Shown here piece after piece: positions 55,701-63,817 of a DNA stretch of 64,000 bases. Position numbers and translations under genes: made by a program. The stretch's first letter is position 1. Each line of letters opens with the position of its first letter. This DNA is from Dryobates pubescens. Taxonomy: Eukaryota; Chordata; Aves; Piciformes; Picidae. The stretch lies in the NCBI RefSeq assembly GCF_014839835.1, contig NC_071634.1, forward strand, positions 15,668,453 to 15,732,452, written 5' to 3'. The notes below the pieces were generated by a model. The model did no database searches, was not told the origin of the DNA, and saw only the letters and a program-made list of their open reading frames with translations.

Positions 55701-55883
55701 GCTCTCCCCTCCCTTCCCTCCCCCCAGGCACTGCCCTGCACTCACCCTCACATTTCTCCCTTGTTTCTCCCCTTCCCTGTGTTGGATTTCCAGGTTCGGA
55801 CACGGGACCTGGGCGGTTACTCCACCACCTCTGACTTCGTCAAGTCTGTGATTGACAGCCTGCACCCCCACTATGGTGCCTAG
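46789..55883 (+). CDS. IDH3B: Isocitrate dehydrogenase [NAD] subunit beta, mitochondrial (isoform using terminal exon 12a)
   Basis: Regulatory beta subunit of the NAD-dependent isocitrate dehydrogenase (alpha2-beta-gamma) of the TCA cycle. Exons 46789-46824, 47564-47644, 49165-49263, 50090-50210, 50630-50690, 51902-52034, 52718-52851, 53189-53291, 53893-54039, 54424-54518, 54597-54657, 55794-55883; 386 residues, against 385 in human as I recall it. Exons 1-2 encode the mitochondrial presequence ([12 protein letters not shown].., Arg-rich, no acids). Then come the family core [20 protein letters not shown], the substrate-side [41 protein letters not shown], and the nucleotide-side [19 protein letters not shown]. 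The last exon reads [19 protein letters not shown]. Donor at 52852 splits the Met of KANIM. Human Thr in FETGARHP is Met here. Poly(A) signals AATAAA at 56278-56283 and 56718-56723. Confidence 0.96.
47645..49164. other. IDH3B intron 2
   Basis: About 1.5 kb of moderate-GC unique sequence, less GC-rich than the rest of the window. I see no repeat, RNA gene or extra exon. Confidence 0.5.
49345..49985 (+). mobile_element. CR1 LINE fragment, about 640 bp
   Basis: CAAGAAGGCCAACAGCATCC, TGGGCACTGGCCAGGCTGCA, GGCTGGAGTGTGTCCAGAGA, GGTTTCTTCTCCTAAGAAGC: a longer CR1 copy in IDH3B intron 3, with (TTAGGG)2-like bases at 49865-49876 arisen within it. Confidence 0.92.
50790..51395 (-). mobile_element. 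CR1 LINE fragment, reverse
   Basis: GTTGGAAGGGACCTTTCAAG, CAAACAACCTGCCCTGGAAT, TCAAATCATCACCCCTTGTC, CTTTTGGGGAAGAAATTGTT. It may be two reverse copies joined near 51090-51300. Confidence 0.9.
51410..51775. repeat. (GGAT)n / GGAGGG simple repeat
   Basis: GGATGGATGGAGGGAGGGAT-type units with a rough 44-bp higher-order period (GATGAGTGAGGGGATGGATG). IDH3B intron 5, abutting the reverse CR1. Confidence 0.95.
52217..52615 (-). mobile_element. CR1 LINE fragment, reverse
   Basis: AACAGAATCACAGGCTGGCA, GGGTTGGAAGGGACCTTTAA, TCTCTTCTCCAGGCTGATCA: IDH3B intron 6. Confidence 0.93.
53465..53765 (-). mobile_element. CR1 LINE fragment, reverse
   Basis: GAATCACAGGAGCAGAATTG, AAACCATGGCCCTCAGCACC, GAAATTGTTCCTCATGTCCA: IDH3B intron 8, ending about 130 bp before exon 9. 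Confidence 0.93.
54045..54352. repeat. GC-rich minisatellite in IDH3B intron 9
   Basis: Units of GGGGCTGCCCGGGGCGCAGG and GGGCTGCCCGGGGCACGGCG, starting 6 bp after the donor of exon 9. Confidence 0.9.
54665..55475. repeat. 22/24-bp minisatellite in IDH3B intron 11, about 35 copies
   Basis: Two unit types alternate irregularly: CTGTGCCAGTGCTGGGCAGT(AG) and CTGTGCCAGTGCTGGTGGGT(GTAG). It begins only about 8 bp after the exon 11 donor and precedes both alternative last exons. The tryptophan/histidine-rich frames on the minus strand are artefacts. Confidence 0.95.
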
Positions 55884-56277
55884 GAGCCCCCACGCCCCCG
55901 GGCCGGGGTCGCCGCTGCGCCCTCCTCCAGCACCAGCCCCTAGACAACAGCCCGGCAGCCCTTCCTCCCCCTTCCCTCACCTTGTCCAAGCCCCCCTGCT
56001 GCCCTAAGGGAGGAGGAGGAGGAGGGTGCCCCAGCCCCTCTGCCCAGTAATCACCCCCAGCCAGCCCAGCAGGGACTGCTGCAGGGAGCAGTTGGAGTGA
56101 GGGTCCCTGAGGACCCTCTGGTCGATGCAGGCAGTGCCCCTGCTGTGCCCTCCCTGTGAGGAGGGCAGCGAGGGGCTCAGGGGTGATAGGCAGCTCTCCC
56201 CTGAGCTCCCCAGGCAGCTCTTGGGGACAGTGGGACCATGGTGGCTGTAGGAACCTTCCATCCACAGAGGCTTTAGC

Positions 56278-56283
56278 AATAAA
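56278..56283 (+). terminator. AATAAA poly(A) signal for IDH3B exon 12a isoform
   Basis: Hexamer in TTTAGCAATAAAGGGACC, 395 bp past the exon 12a stop. Another AATAAA lies at 56718-56723. Confidence 0.75.
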
Positions 56284-56919
56284 GGGACCACAGGGCTGAC
56301 CCCAGGAGCGTGCCAGGGCTCCCTGCTCTGCTGCCCCACGCAGGGGGTGAGGCAGCCGTGAGGCTTTGTCACCTCCTGCGTGCTGGGGACCAGTGCAGGG
56401 TGTGGGGGTGCTCTCTGCTCCCCACTCTGAGGGTGTGGCTGGTTTCTACAGGCTGGGGCAGCAGAGGGCTCCGGGCTGAGACACCCTGGGCACAGGACTT
56501 CCTGCCTCAGGACTCTCCCAAGCTGCCACCCTCCTCCACAGCAGCCCTCCACAGGGGTCGAGCCCCTCTGAGGGGCTCCCAGTGGGCCTAGGGACCAGCA
56601 GCAGTGTGGGGCTGGGCTGTGGAGGCGCTTGGTGGGACCACAGAAGCTCTGGCCTGGTGCTGCGTGTGTGAGTGGCTGGGATGTGACCCAACGCTGTGCT
56701 GTGTACTCCTGCTCCAAAATAAAGGGTCCAACACTCCCCTCCAGCCCTGCCCCCACCGTGCTGCTCCCCATCTGCCTCTGCCCCACAGCGGGGTGGGGGA
56801 CATCAGCCCAGGGAAGGGCTCTGCCTTGACGTTGGTCTCTGCTGCTGCCATGCCAGCTCGGGGGCAGCTCCTGAGCAGCTGCTTTTGGGGCTGTTGAGCC
56901 TGGAGAAGGCTGCAGAGGA

Positions 56920-57245
56920 AATGTTCTTGGAGCCTTTCAGTGCTGAAAGAGGCTGACAGGGAAGCTGGAGAGAGGTTACGTAGCAGGGCCTGTCGTGACA
57001 GGGCAAGGAGTGATGGTTTGAAACAGAGAGGGAGATGGGCTGGAGAGAAGGGAGAAATCCCTGCTTGCAGAGTGGTGAGGCACTGGCCCGGCTTTCCCAG
57101 GGAGGTGGTCCCAGGGAGCAGGGCAGGTTGGTTGAGGCTCTGAGCACCCTGCTCCAGTTGCTGATGTCGCTGCTGACTGCAGGGGGTGGGGACTGGATGG
57201 CCTTGGAAAGTTCCTTCCAGCCTAAACCAGAATGATTCTGTGACT
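56920..57245 (+). mobile_element. CR1 LINE fragment
   Basis: GTGATGGTTTGAAACAGAGA, CTGGATGGCCTTGGAAAGTT and GAATGATTCTGTGACT tail, between the two IDH3B terminal exons. Confidence 0.92.
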
Positions 57246-57294
57246 GCTGTTGTGGGGCTGTACTGGGAGGGCTGTGCTGGAGCCAGAGATGAGG

Positions 57295-57537
57295 CAGCAC
57301 TCTGGCAGGGGCCCCCAAGTTGTACGAGGGAGGGGTAAATTGGACACGAGGAACAATTCCTTCCCCCAGGGAGTCATAAAGGCCTGGCCCAGGCTGTGCA
57401 GGGCAGTGGTGGAGTCTCCTGCCTGGAGGAGGTTCCAAGCCCTGGAGCTGTGGTGCTGAGGGACAGTTCAGCAGTGCTGTTAAGGGCTGGCCTGGCTGAT
57501 CTTGGAGGTCTCTTCCCAACGATTCTGTGATTCTGCT
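57295..57537 (+). mobile_element. CR1 LINE fragment
   Basis: TAAATTGGACACGAGGAACA, GGCAGTGGTGGAGTCTCCTG and ACGATTCTGTGATTCTG tail, about 230 bp before IDH3B exon 12b. Confidence 0.92.
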
Positions 57538-57764
57538 GTGCACACCTGGATGCATTTTGGGGTGCCCCAAGGCTCGGTGTCCCTTGCCCCCCTCAGCAGC
57601 GCTCCTCTGGCAGCCATCCCCATCGCTCCCCGAGGCAGAGACACCTGGGGAACACCCAGCCAAGGCCTCAGGCAGCCCACTCCTGAAACCCCAGCACCCA
57701 GGCTGGGGCCAGGGGGGGTCCCCAGAGCGCTGTGGGCCCCCCTAACACTGGCCTCTCCTTGCAG

Positions 57765-57842
57765 GTGCGCACAGCGGACATGGGGGGCTACGCCACCTCC
57801 GTGGATTTCACCCAAGCCGTGATAGCCGCCCTGGATGTGTAG
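57765..57842 (+). CDS. IDH3B: Alternative terminal coding exon 12b of IDH3B
   Basis: Acceptor CTCTCCTTGCAG, then 25 codons and a stop: VRTADMGGYATSVDFTQAVI with an ALDV end. It is homologous to exon 12a ([15 protein letters not shown]) and joins in the same phase to exon 11, giving a 382-residue form. An AATAAA at 57889-57894 follows. Mammalian IDH3B is known to use two alternative last exons of this kind, so both ends are conserved products rather than an exon plus a relic. The two exons are 1.9 kb apart, and two CR1 copies lie between them. Confidence 0.9.
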   Translation: MRTADMGGYATSVDFTQAVIAALDV

Positions 57843-57888
57843 GGCCCTGCCTGCCCACCTCCCACCCGGTAACTTATTGCTTCCCTCC

Positions 57889-57894
57889 AATAAA
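57889..57894 (+). terminator. AATAAA poly(A) signal for IDH3B exon 12b isoform
   Basis: Hexamer in CCTCCAATAAACGTGG, 47 bp past the exon 12b stop. It lies about 180 bp from the NOP56 signal on the other strand. Confidence 0.85.
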
Positions 57895-58071
57895 CGTGGC
57901 CTCTGCAGCACCAGGCCTCTGCCAGCCGATCCACACACGCCCTGGGCACCGGCCCTGCCCCCTGTGCCAGGCGCAGGGGCGCTGTGGGCACCTCCTGCCC
58001 CTGCAAGGGGTGGCTGAGCCCCCACGGCCCCTGCAGAACAGGACAGGGAAGGCTCAAAACAACCTCAGCTC

Positions 58072-58077
58072 TTTATT
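58072..58077 (-). terminator. AATAAA poly(A) signal, NOP56
   Basis: On the minus strand the sequence reads CTCAATAAAGAGC, about 295 nt past the NOP56 stop. It marks the tail-to-tail junction with IDH3B. Confidence 0.85.
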
Positions 58078-58369
58078 GAGGGTCACAGCCAGCCAGTTCC
58101 TGCCCCACAGCCCTGTGATGGATGGGCCTCATGCCAAGGGGACAGCAGGGGCCTGAGGTGGGGATGCCACATGAGGCCCAGCACAGCTGAAGCTCTGTCA
58201 CTGGCCTGCCCCAAGGGGCTCACCCACACCATGAGGTGCCCAGATAGGTTTAATGTGGCATCCTTGGGACACCAAGCCACTGAGGGTGGCCAGGGCATGC
58301 CGTGCTGGCCTTCTGCCAGTCCTGAGTCCACACTGCTGGAGCAGTCCAGCCCCAGCAATGCTTGCTCCT

Positions 58370-61300
58370 CTAGTCCTCCTCTGAGTCCCTGGCCTTCTCC
58401 TTCTTCTTCTTCTTTTTCTTCTTCTTCTCCTCTTTCTCCTCCTCCTCCTCCTCAGCAGCCTCCACTGTTAGTTTCCTTTTCTTCTTGGGCACAGGCTCCT
58501 CCTCCAGCCCGTTCTGCTCTGGCTCTGAGGCAGCCTCCAGCTCCTGCTTCTTCTTCTTCTTTTTCTTCTTGGGCTCTGTGTCGTTCTCCTGAGGGGAAGC
58601 GCAGGGTCAGGAGGAGCCATGCCCAACCGTTCAGTTGTCCTGTCCTCCTCACCCCCCTAGGGCACCATCCCACAACCCCCACTTTGGGATGGCCTAGTGA
58701 AGAGTAAGCAGGGCCCACCCCACAGGCCCCTGCCCTCACCTCTGTCTCCACCACCGAGTTCTCCACCTCCTCTGCGGCGGCGGCCAGAGCCTCCAGCCGC
58801 CTCTTCTCCCGCTTCTTCTTCTTCTTCTCTTTCTTCTCCAGCTTCCTCTTGACCTCAGCCACCACCTCGCTGGCCTGAGGGAGCAGAGGCAGGAGTTCAG
58901 AAAGGCCTCCACACCCCCTCCCCCAGCCCAGCGCAGGGCCCCAGTCGGATCAGCCTCATTAAATCAGTCTTTGCCCTCCAGGGTGGGTCAGGGTGCAGGT
59001 TGACATCACCTCCGACGGCAGAGCCCCCCGGCCCCCGGCCCCCAGCCCCCGGCCCCGCTGGCGCTCACCTCCACCACTGCCTCCTTCATCACCTCCAGGT
59101 TCTTGCGGGGCGCCTCCCCGGTCTCGTAGAAGGCCAGGCGCTCCTCCACCTGCTCCCGCAGCTTGTCCCCAAAGACGCTGGTGGGGACCTCTGCAGGGCA
59201 GGGAGGGAACAGCAGCTCAGCGCCCGGCACCCCCGGCGCCCCCCGCCCCGGCGCCCCCCGCCCCGGCTCTGCTCAGCCCACAGGAGTCACCATTCACACT
59301 GTGAGATGCTGTTGACGAAAAATGTTCCCATCATGGCAGAGGCCACCCGGGGACCTGGCCTGCCCCCTCCCCTCGCCCCTGCCCCCTGCCAGCCCCCCGC
59401 ACCTGAGAAGCAGTCGATGCGGGAGGCGATGGTGCACTTGTTGGCCAGGTAGCGCGAGATGCGGCCCTTGTTCTTGGCGGCCGCTCGCCCGATGAAGGTG
59501 GAGTGGAAGATCAGCCCGTACTTGGGGGTGTTCCCTCGAGTCTTCAGGGCCCTGCAACCAGCCAGGGGGGCTGAGGGACGGCACAGGGCACCCCCAGCGT
59601 GGAGCTGCCACCCACCGCCCTCCTCCACCGGCAGAACAGAAGCAGGGAGCTTCAAGAGGGTTGGGTCCGAGCCTTAACGCAGCGCCGCCAGGTCAGCGCT
59701 GAACCAGGTCCCTCAGCACCACAGCTGCACAGAACTTAGACTCTCCAGGGATGGGGACTCCACCACTGTCCTGGGCAGCCTGGGACAGGCCCTGACAACC
59801 CTTGTAGGGTGGAAGTGGTTCCTCATGTCCAACCTAAATCACCCCTGTGGGCAACCCGAGGCTGTTTCCTCTTGTCTTGCCACTTCATCCTTGTAAGAGA
59901 CCAACCCCAAGCTGACTCCAACCTCCTTCCAGGGAGCTGTAGAGAGCCAGAAGGTCTCTCTTCAGCCTCCTTTTCTCCAGGCTCAACAACCCCAGGTCCC
60001 TCTGCTGCTCCTCCTAAGATTTGTGCTCTAGACCCTTCCCCACCCTCATTGCCCTTCTCTGGACCTGCTCCAGCCCCTCAATGTCCCTCTTGCAGCGAGG
60101 GGCCAGTACCCAGCATGACCTGACCCACTGGATGTGTTCCCCCCACCACCCTGCTAACCTCCAGGGGTGCCCGGGGCAGTCAGGCACCCTCAAGGCCCCA
60201 CCAGGTGAGACACAACGCCACGGTGGTCACTCAGCGGCTGGGGCTGGCTGATCACACACAGCTGGGGCCACCCAGCACGTCACAGCCAGCAGCCCAAGGA
60301 CCTGCCATCACTGTGACCACCCTGCAGGCACTGGTACCTGAAAAGGGCCTTCTCAGCCCCCAGGATCTGCACCGTCGAGGCTGGGTACTTGGCCAGGTTG
60401 GTCAGGCTGCCGGCATGGGAGATGAGGCGGGCACCCACCTGGGGGAGGAAGATGATGAGGAGAGGTTATGGCTGCTCCCACGCTGGGAGCTCAGCTCCAG
60501 CCCCATGCAGCCCCCCGCAAGGCCAGGATCAGCAGTGAGGTGTCAGCAGCACAGCTCAGTGGATTGACAGATTCACTCTGACATCATCTCCAGGGCCTAG
60601 GCTATGCCCCCTGGCACCCAGCCCGCCGCTGGCGCCCCCGGGCCCCGCCGGCACTCACCACCTCGCCGATGAGCGCCGAGAGGCTGGGAGCCACCTGGCT
60701 CATCTTGGAGCGCAGATACTCCTGCAGGCTCTTGCGGTACTCGGAGAGGGAGATGACGCGGCTGGAGAAGCTCTCAATGTTGATGAGGTCGAGAGGGGAG
60801 ATGTCCATCCCTGGGGCAGACAGGTGGCAGGGGCTGAGTGGCACCTCCCAGGGGAGACAGGAGCTCTCAGCCCAGCCTGGCTGTAGTGGATCTACCAGCA
60901 CTCACCCTTGGAGACCCCTCCTGGCCCCACTCCCCCTCCTGTGAAGCACAGTGCTCCAGTGCATCCACCACCACTCCCCAAATCCCAGCATGGCAGGGTT
61001 GGGAGGGACCTCTAGAGATCATCCAGCCCAAGCCCAGGGCTAAAGCAAGGCCACCCAGAGCAGGGGCCCAGGATCACAATGTCCAGTTCTGTGTCACCAC
61101 CACACTGGCTGAGGGTCTACTCCTGCCCTCATCCAGGCTGGTGATGAAGATGTTGAACGAGACCAGACTCAGTCATGATCCCTGGGGAACACCATGAGCT
61201 AACAGACTTCCATCTAGATGCTACACCACTGGTCACAACCCTCTGAGCTGTGTCTCTCAAGTGAGGTCTCCTCCCAGCCTTGCTCTCCACACTACATAAA

Positions 61301-63286
61301 CATCCCAAAGCAGATGCTACAGCAGCCAGCATCCAAAGCCTTGCTGAAGACAAGACACCATCTGCTGTTCTCCCACTATCCACCCAGCCAACGCTGCCAC
61401 CAGAGGTGGTTTTCAGCTGGGTCAAGCACGACCTCCCCTTCTCACCCATGGAGGAGCGGGAGGCCTCCAGGATGGCCTGAGCCTTGGCGCTGTCCATGAC
61501 GATCTCCTCCAGCCCCTCCAGGCTCTCCTCGCTCAGCTCCTTGCGGTTGCCGATGAACTTGGCCAGCTGGCAGTAGGTGTAGTTCTCGGGGGCGATCTTG
61601 ATCAGCTCGGGGAAGTGGTACCCATACCACTCCCTGTGGGACAGGCAGGGGGTCAGAGCCACAGCCCCAGGCCGAGCCCAGCGTGTCCCCACGGGGCACA
61701 CCGTGGCCGAGGCAGCATGGCCTGAGCCGAGCCGGGGCACCCGGGGTGCTGCTGTCCCTCCCCGGTCTGTACAGGCAGCCGGAGCAGCGGCTGCCTGCGG
61801 TAAGCATGGGGAGACCAGGCCGTGCCACCCCCCGGGCCCCCGCTCACCGCACGCGCATGGAGAAGGTGTTGATGTCCTTGTCCAGCTGGTCCAGCAGGCT
61901 GATGGACTGGATGATCATGTTGTCCACCCGGTTGACGTTGAACTTCACCTTGGCCCGCGAGTAGCTGTGGCCGAGGCCCAGCTGGGCCTTGGAGGCCGAC
62001 TGGGCGGTCAGACCCTTCACCAGCGCGTGGAAGTGCAGGCGGATCCCTGCGCCGGGGCCACAGGGCACGGTCACCCAGGCTCCAGCACGGCCCCAGGCCA
62101 CGGCAGAAGGTGTCCCCACCCCAGCTCCCCACGGCCCCCCGGGACCCACTCACCCCGCATGATCTCGGCCACAACCCCTCCAGTCTGGCACTGGTAGCCC
62201 AGCTCCTCCAGGATGGCAGCTCCGATCTTGGGGTCAGCCACCCCCAGCAGCGCCTTCTTCTTCTTAGCTGGCATCGAGGTCTCCAATAGCAGCCGCAGGT
62301 CCTCGTGGAGGATCCCTGTGGCATGGGAGGGGTCAGTGGAGGGGGTGCCGATGCCCCTGGCTCCTCCCACACGGCCCCGGGGGAGTGCCCCGCGGCTCCC
62401 TGCTCACCCTCGGAGATTGCATTGATGTTCTCCAGGGCGCTCTGGGCCGATCTGAAGGGAGAGAAGGCCACCAGCTTCACCACGTTGTGGAACTTGCCGA
62501 TGGTCAGGACGCTCTCCTCCACCTGGGGGGGCGGGACAGGACCGGGGGCTTCCGGTCAGGCCCCGCGTAGCCACTGGGACACCCAGCCCGCGGGAACGGT
62601 GCTGCATCCGGAAAACGCTGCCCCCCGTGGCCCCGGCCGGAATCGTTAACACCAAGGAACAACACCACCCCCACCCCCCAACCCCCCCCAAAACCGGCGC
62701 ACTCACTCAGTACCGGCCAGAACCCCTCCCCGCTTCCGTCCCAGCCTTCCCGGTACCGGCCAGACCCACTCCCCATCCCGCGACCAGACCAGATCCCGGG
62801 CAGGACAGAACCCCTCCCCTCTCTCGACATCTGATCGCTTTCCCCGGGCACCGGACTCGCTTCCCACCCTCTCGCATTGGTTCGTCCCTTCCAGCATTGT
62901 TGAGACCTCCTCCCTCCACCCCGGGACCGGATCGTCTCCATCTCAGCACCGGATCAGATCCGCTCCCTCTTTCCCCGGACACGGTGTCGGGCCCGTACCT
63001 GAGGCAGCAGCAGGCTGATCTCCTCCACCTCCCGCACGGCGAACAGCGCGTACCCGGCGGCATGCTCGAACAGCACGTGCAGCAGCACCTGCACCGGCAC
63101 CGGTTACCGGGGGATCGGATCGGAGCGGCCGCGGGGCCCGCTCCAGAGCCCGTCCCACCCTCCACCTCCCCGGCCCGGCCTCCGCGGCACCCCGAGACCG
63201 TGCACCCCCATCCGCGTCCCCCGTGAGTATCGGCCCAGCCCGATGCAGGCGGATGCGGCCGGCCCGGCCCAGAGCCCACTCACCAT
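58370..63286 (-). CDS. NOP56: NOP56, core protein of box C/D snoRNPs
   Basis: Exons in transcription order: 63286-63284 (ATG only), 63088-62999, 62522-62408, 62315-62154, 62046-61848, 61633-61446, 60810-60659, 60438-60338, 59551-59403, 59190-59069, 58874-58740, 58588-58370; 544 residues in frame. NOP5NT domain about 2-70 ([20 protein letters not shown]); coiled-coil/NOSIC region with [20 protein letters not shown] and [18 protein letters not shown]; Nop domain with [20 protein letters not shown] and [20 protein letters not shown]; then a Lys/Glu-rich tail ([30 protein letters not shown]) for nucleolar retention. It scaffolds fibrillarin, 15.5K/SNU13 and NOP58 on C/D snoRNAs, which guide rRNA 2'-O-methylation. 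The tail is about 50 residues shorter than in human. The gene carries its own snoRNA candidates in introns. Confidence 0.97.
58944..59016 (-). ncRNA. Box C/D snoRNA, SNORD57-like, in NOP56 intron 10
   Basis: Read on the minus strand: terminal stem GTCGGA/TCCGAC (6 bp, perfect), box C GTGATGT just inside it, internal CTGA and AATGAGG (D'/C'), box D CTGA before the closing stem; 73 nt. The 3' end lies 69 nt before the intron's 3' splice site, the usual place for vertebrate C/D snoRNAs. The 3' half (GACTGATTTAATGAGGCTGA) resembles mammalian U57, which is hosted by NOP56, from memory. Confidence 0.85.
59267..59341 (-). ncRNA. Box C/D snoRNA candidate in NOP56 intron 9
   Basis: Minus strand: stem CTCTGC/GCAGAG (6 bp, perfect), box C ATGATGG (one base off RTGATGA), box D CTGA directly before the closing stem; 75 nt. 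It ends 76 nt before the 3' splice site. NOP56 hosts several C/D snoRNAs in mammals. Which one this matches was not settled. Confidence 0.72.
59690..60215 (-). mobile_element. CR1 LINE fragment in NOP56 intron 8
   Basis: GGATGGGGACTCCACCACTG, TTCCTCATGTCCAACCTAAA, CCTTTTCTCCAGGCTCAACA, ATTGCCCTTCTCTGGACCTG: reverse on the plus strand, therefore in the sense of NOP56 transcription. Confidence 0.94.
60526..60592 (-). ncRNA. Box C/D snoRNA candidate in NOP56 intron 7
   Basis: Minus strand: short stem GGA/TCC, box C GATGATGT, internal CTGA elements, box D CTGA; about 67 nt. It ends 87 nt before the 3' splice site. The weak terminal stem makes it less certain than the other two. Confidence 0.65.
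60985..61440 (-). mobile_element. CR1 LINE fragment in NOP56 intron 6
   Basis: GGGTTGGGAGGGACCTCTAG, AGATCATCCAGCCCAAGCCC, GATCCCTGGGGAACACCATG, CACTGGTCACAACCCTCTGA. It ends about 5 bases from the exon 6 donor at 61445. Confidence 0.9.
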
Positions 63287-63600
63287 CCTGCCGCCGCCTC
63301 TCTCACCGTCGCCGGAAATGACGGGTCTAGCCGAAAGCCCGCCCCTTTCGCCCAAACCCAATCAGCGGCCTTGACGCAAAACCCTCCACCAATCAGCGCA
63401 GGTTACCCTCAACCAGGCCGCTGCAGCCAATCAGGTACAGGATGAGGCAAGCCCACCTTCCTTTGCCGCTCCTACCAATCAGGCTCAGGAACCGCTGCGG
63501 CCTCCCGCCCCTTCCTGCCCTCCTGGCCAATGAAAGCCGCTCACCATCCTCCCGCGCGGGTGCCTGCCGCCGCACGTGGCTGGAGCACCACGCAGGGTCG
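63284..63600 (-). promoter_or_regulatory. NOP56 promoter with five CCAAT boxes and an ETS-like site
   Basis: CCAAT on the plus strand at 63358-63362, 63389-63393, 63427-63431, 63475-63479 and 63527-63531, the first four followed by CAG (NF-Y consensus CCAATCAG). CCGGAAATGACGG at 63312-63324 fits an ETS/CRE-like site close to the start. No TATA box. Confidence 0.75.
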
Positions 63601-63811
63601 CCCCCGGTGTCCGTTCCCTGCCCCTTCCACTGTACCTTAGTGTCCCTCTCCGTGTCCCTCTCGTCCCTAGTGTCCCCCCCCCGCCCCTCACCGTGTCCCC
63701 TAGTGCCTTCCCCATCACCCCCACCCCGGTGCCCTCCCGCTCCTCCCTTCACGTTCCTCTCGCTGCCCGCGGTGCGGGAAGGCGCCGAGTCGCGGGCAGG
63801 TTCAGGGCAGC
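63600..63811. other. Intergenic stretch between NOP56 promoter and the neighbouring 3' end
   Basis: C/T-rich plus strand with GTCCCTNGTGTCCC-type degenerate repeats. No gene recognised. Confidence 0.5.
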
Positions 63812-63817
63812 TTTATT
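63812..63817 (-). terminator. AATAAA poly(A) signal of an unidentified minus-strand gene
   Basis: Minus strand reads CTCGAATAAAGCTGCCC. The sequence from 64000 down to here looks like the last exon or 3'UTR of a gene entering from the right. In human, TMC2 ends just upstream of NOP56 on the same strand, so it could be TMC2, but no coding match is visible. Confidence 0.5.

Noticed and set aside
54009-55871. A 620-codon open frame on the minus strand across the end of IDH3B
   Set aside because: Made of repeated [15 protein letters not shown]-like blocks from the 22/24-bp minisatellite. It is a shadow of IDH3B introns and exons.
63257-63275. GGCCGGCCCGGCCC run in NOP56 intron 1 as a possible SCA36-type repeat
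   Set aside because: The hexamer GGCCTG is not tandemly repeated. This is ordinary CpG-island sequence.
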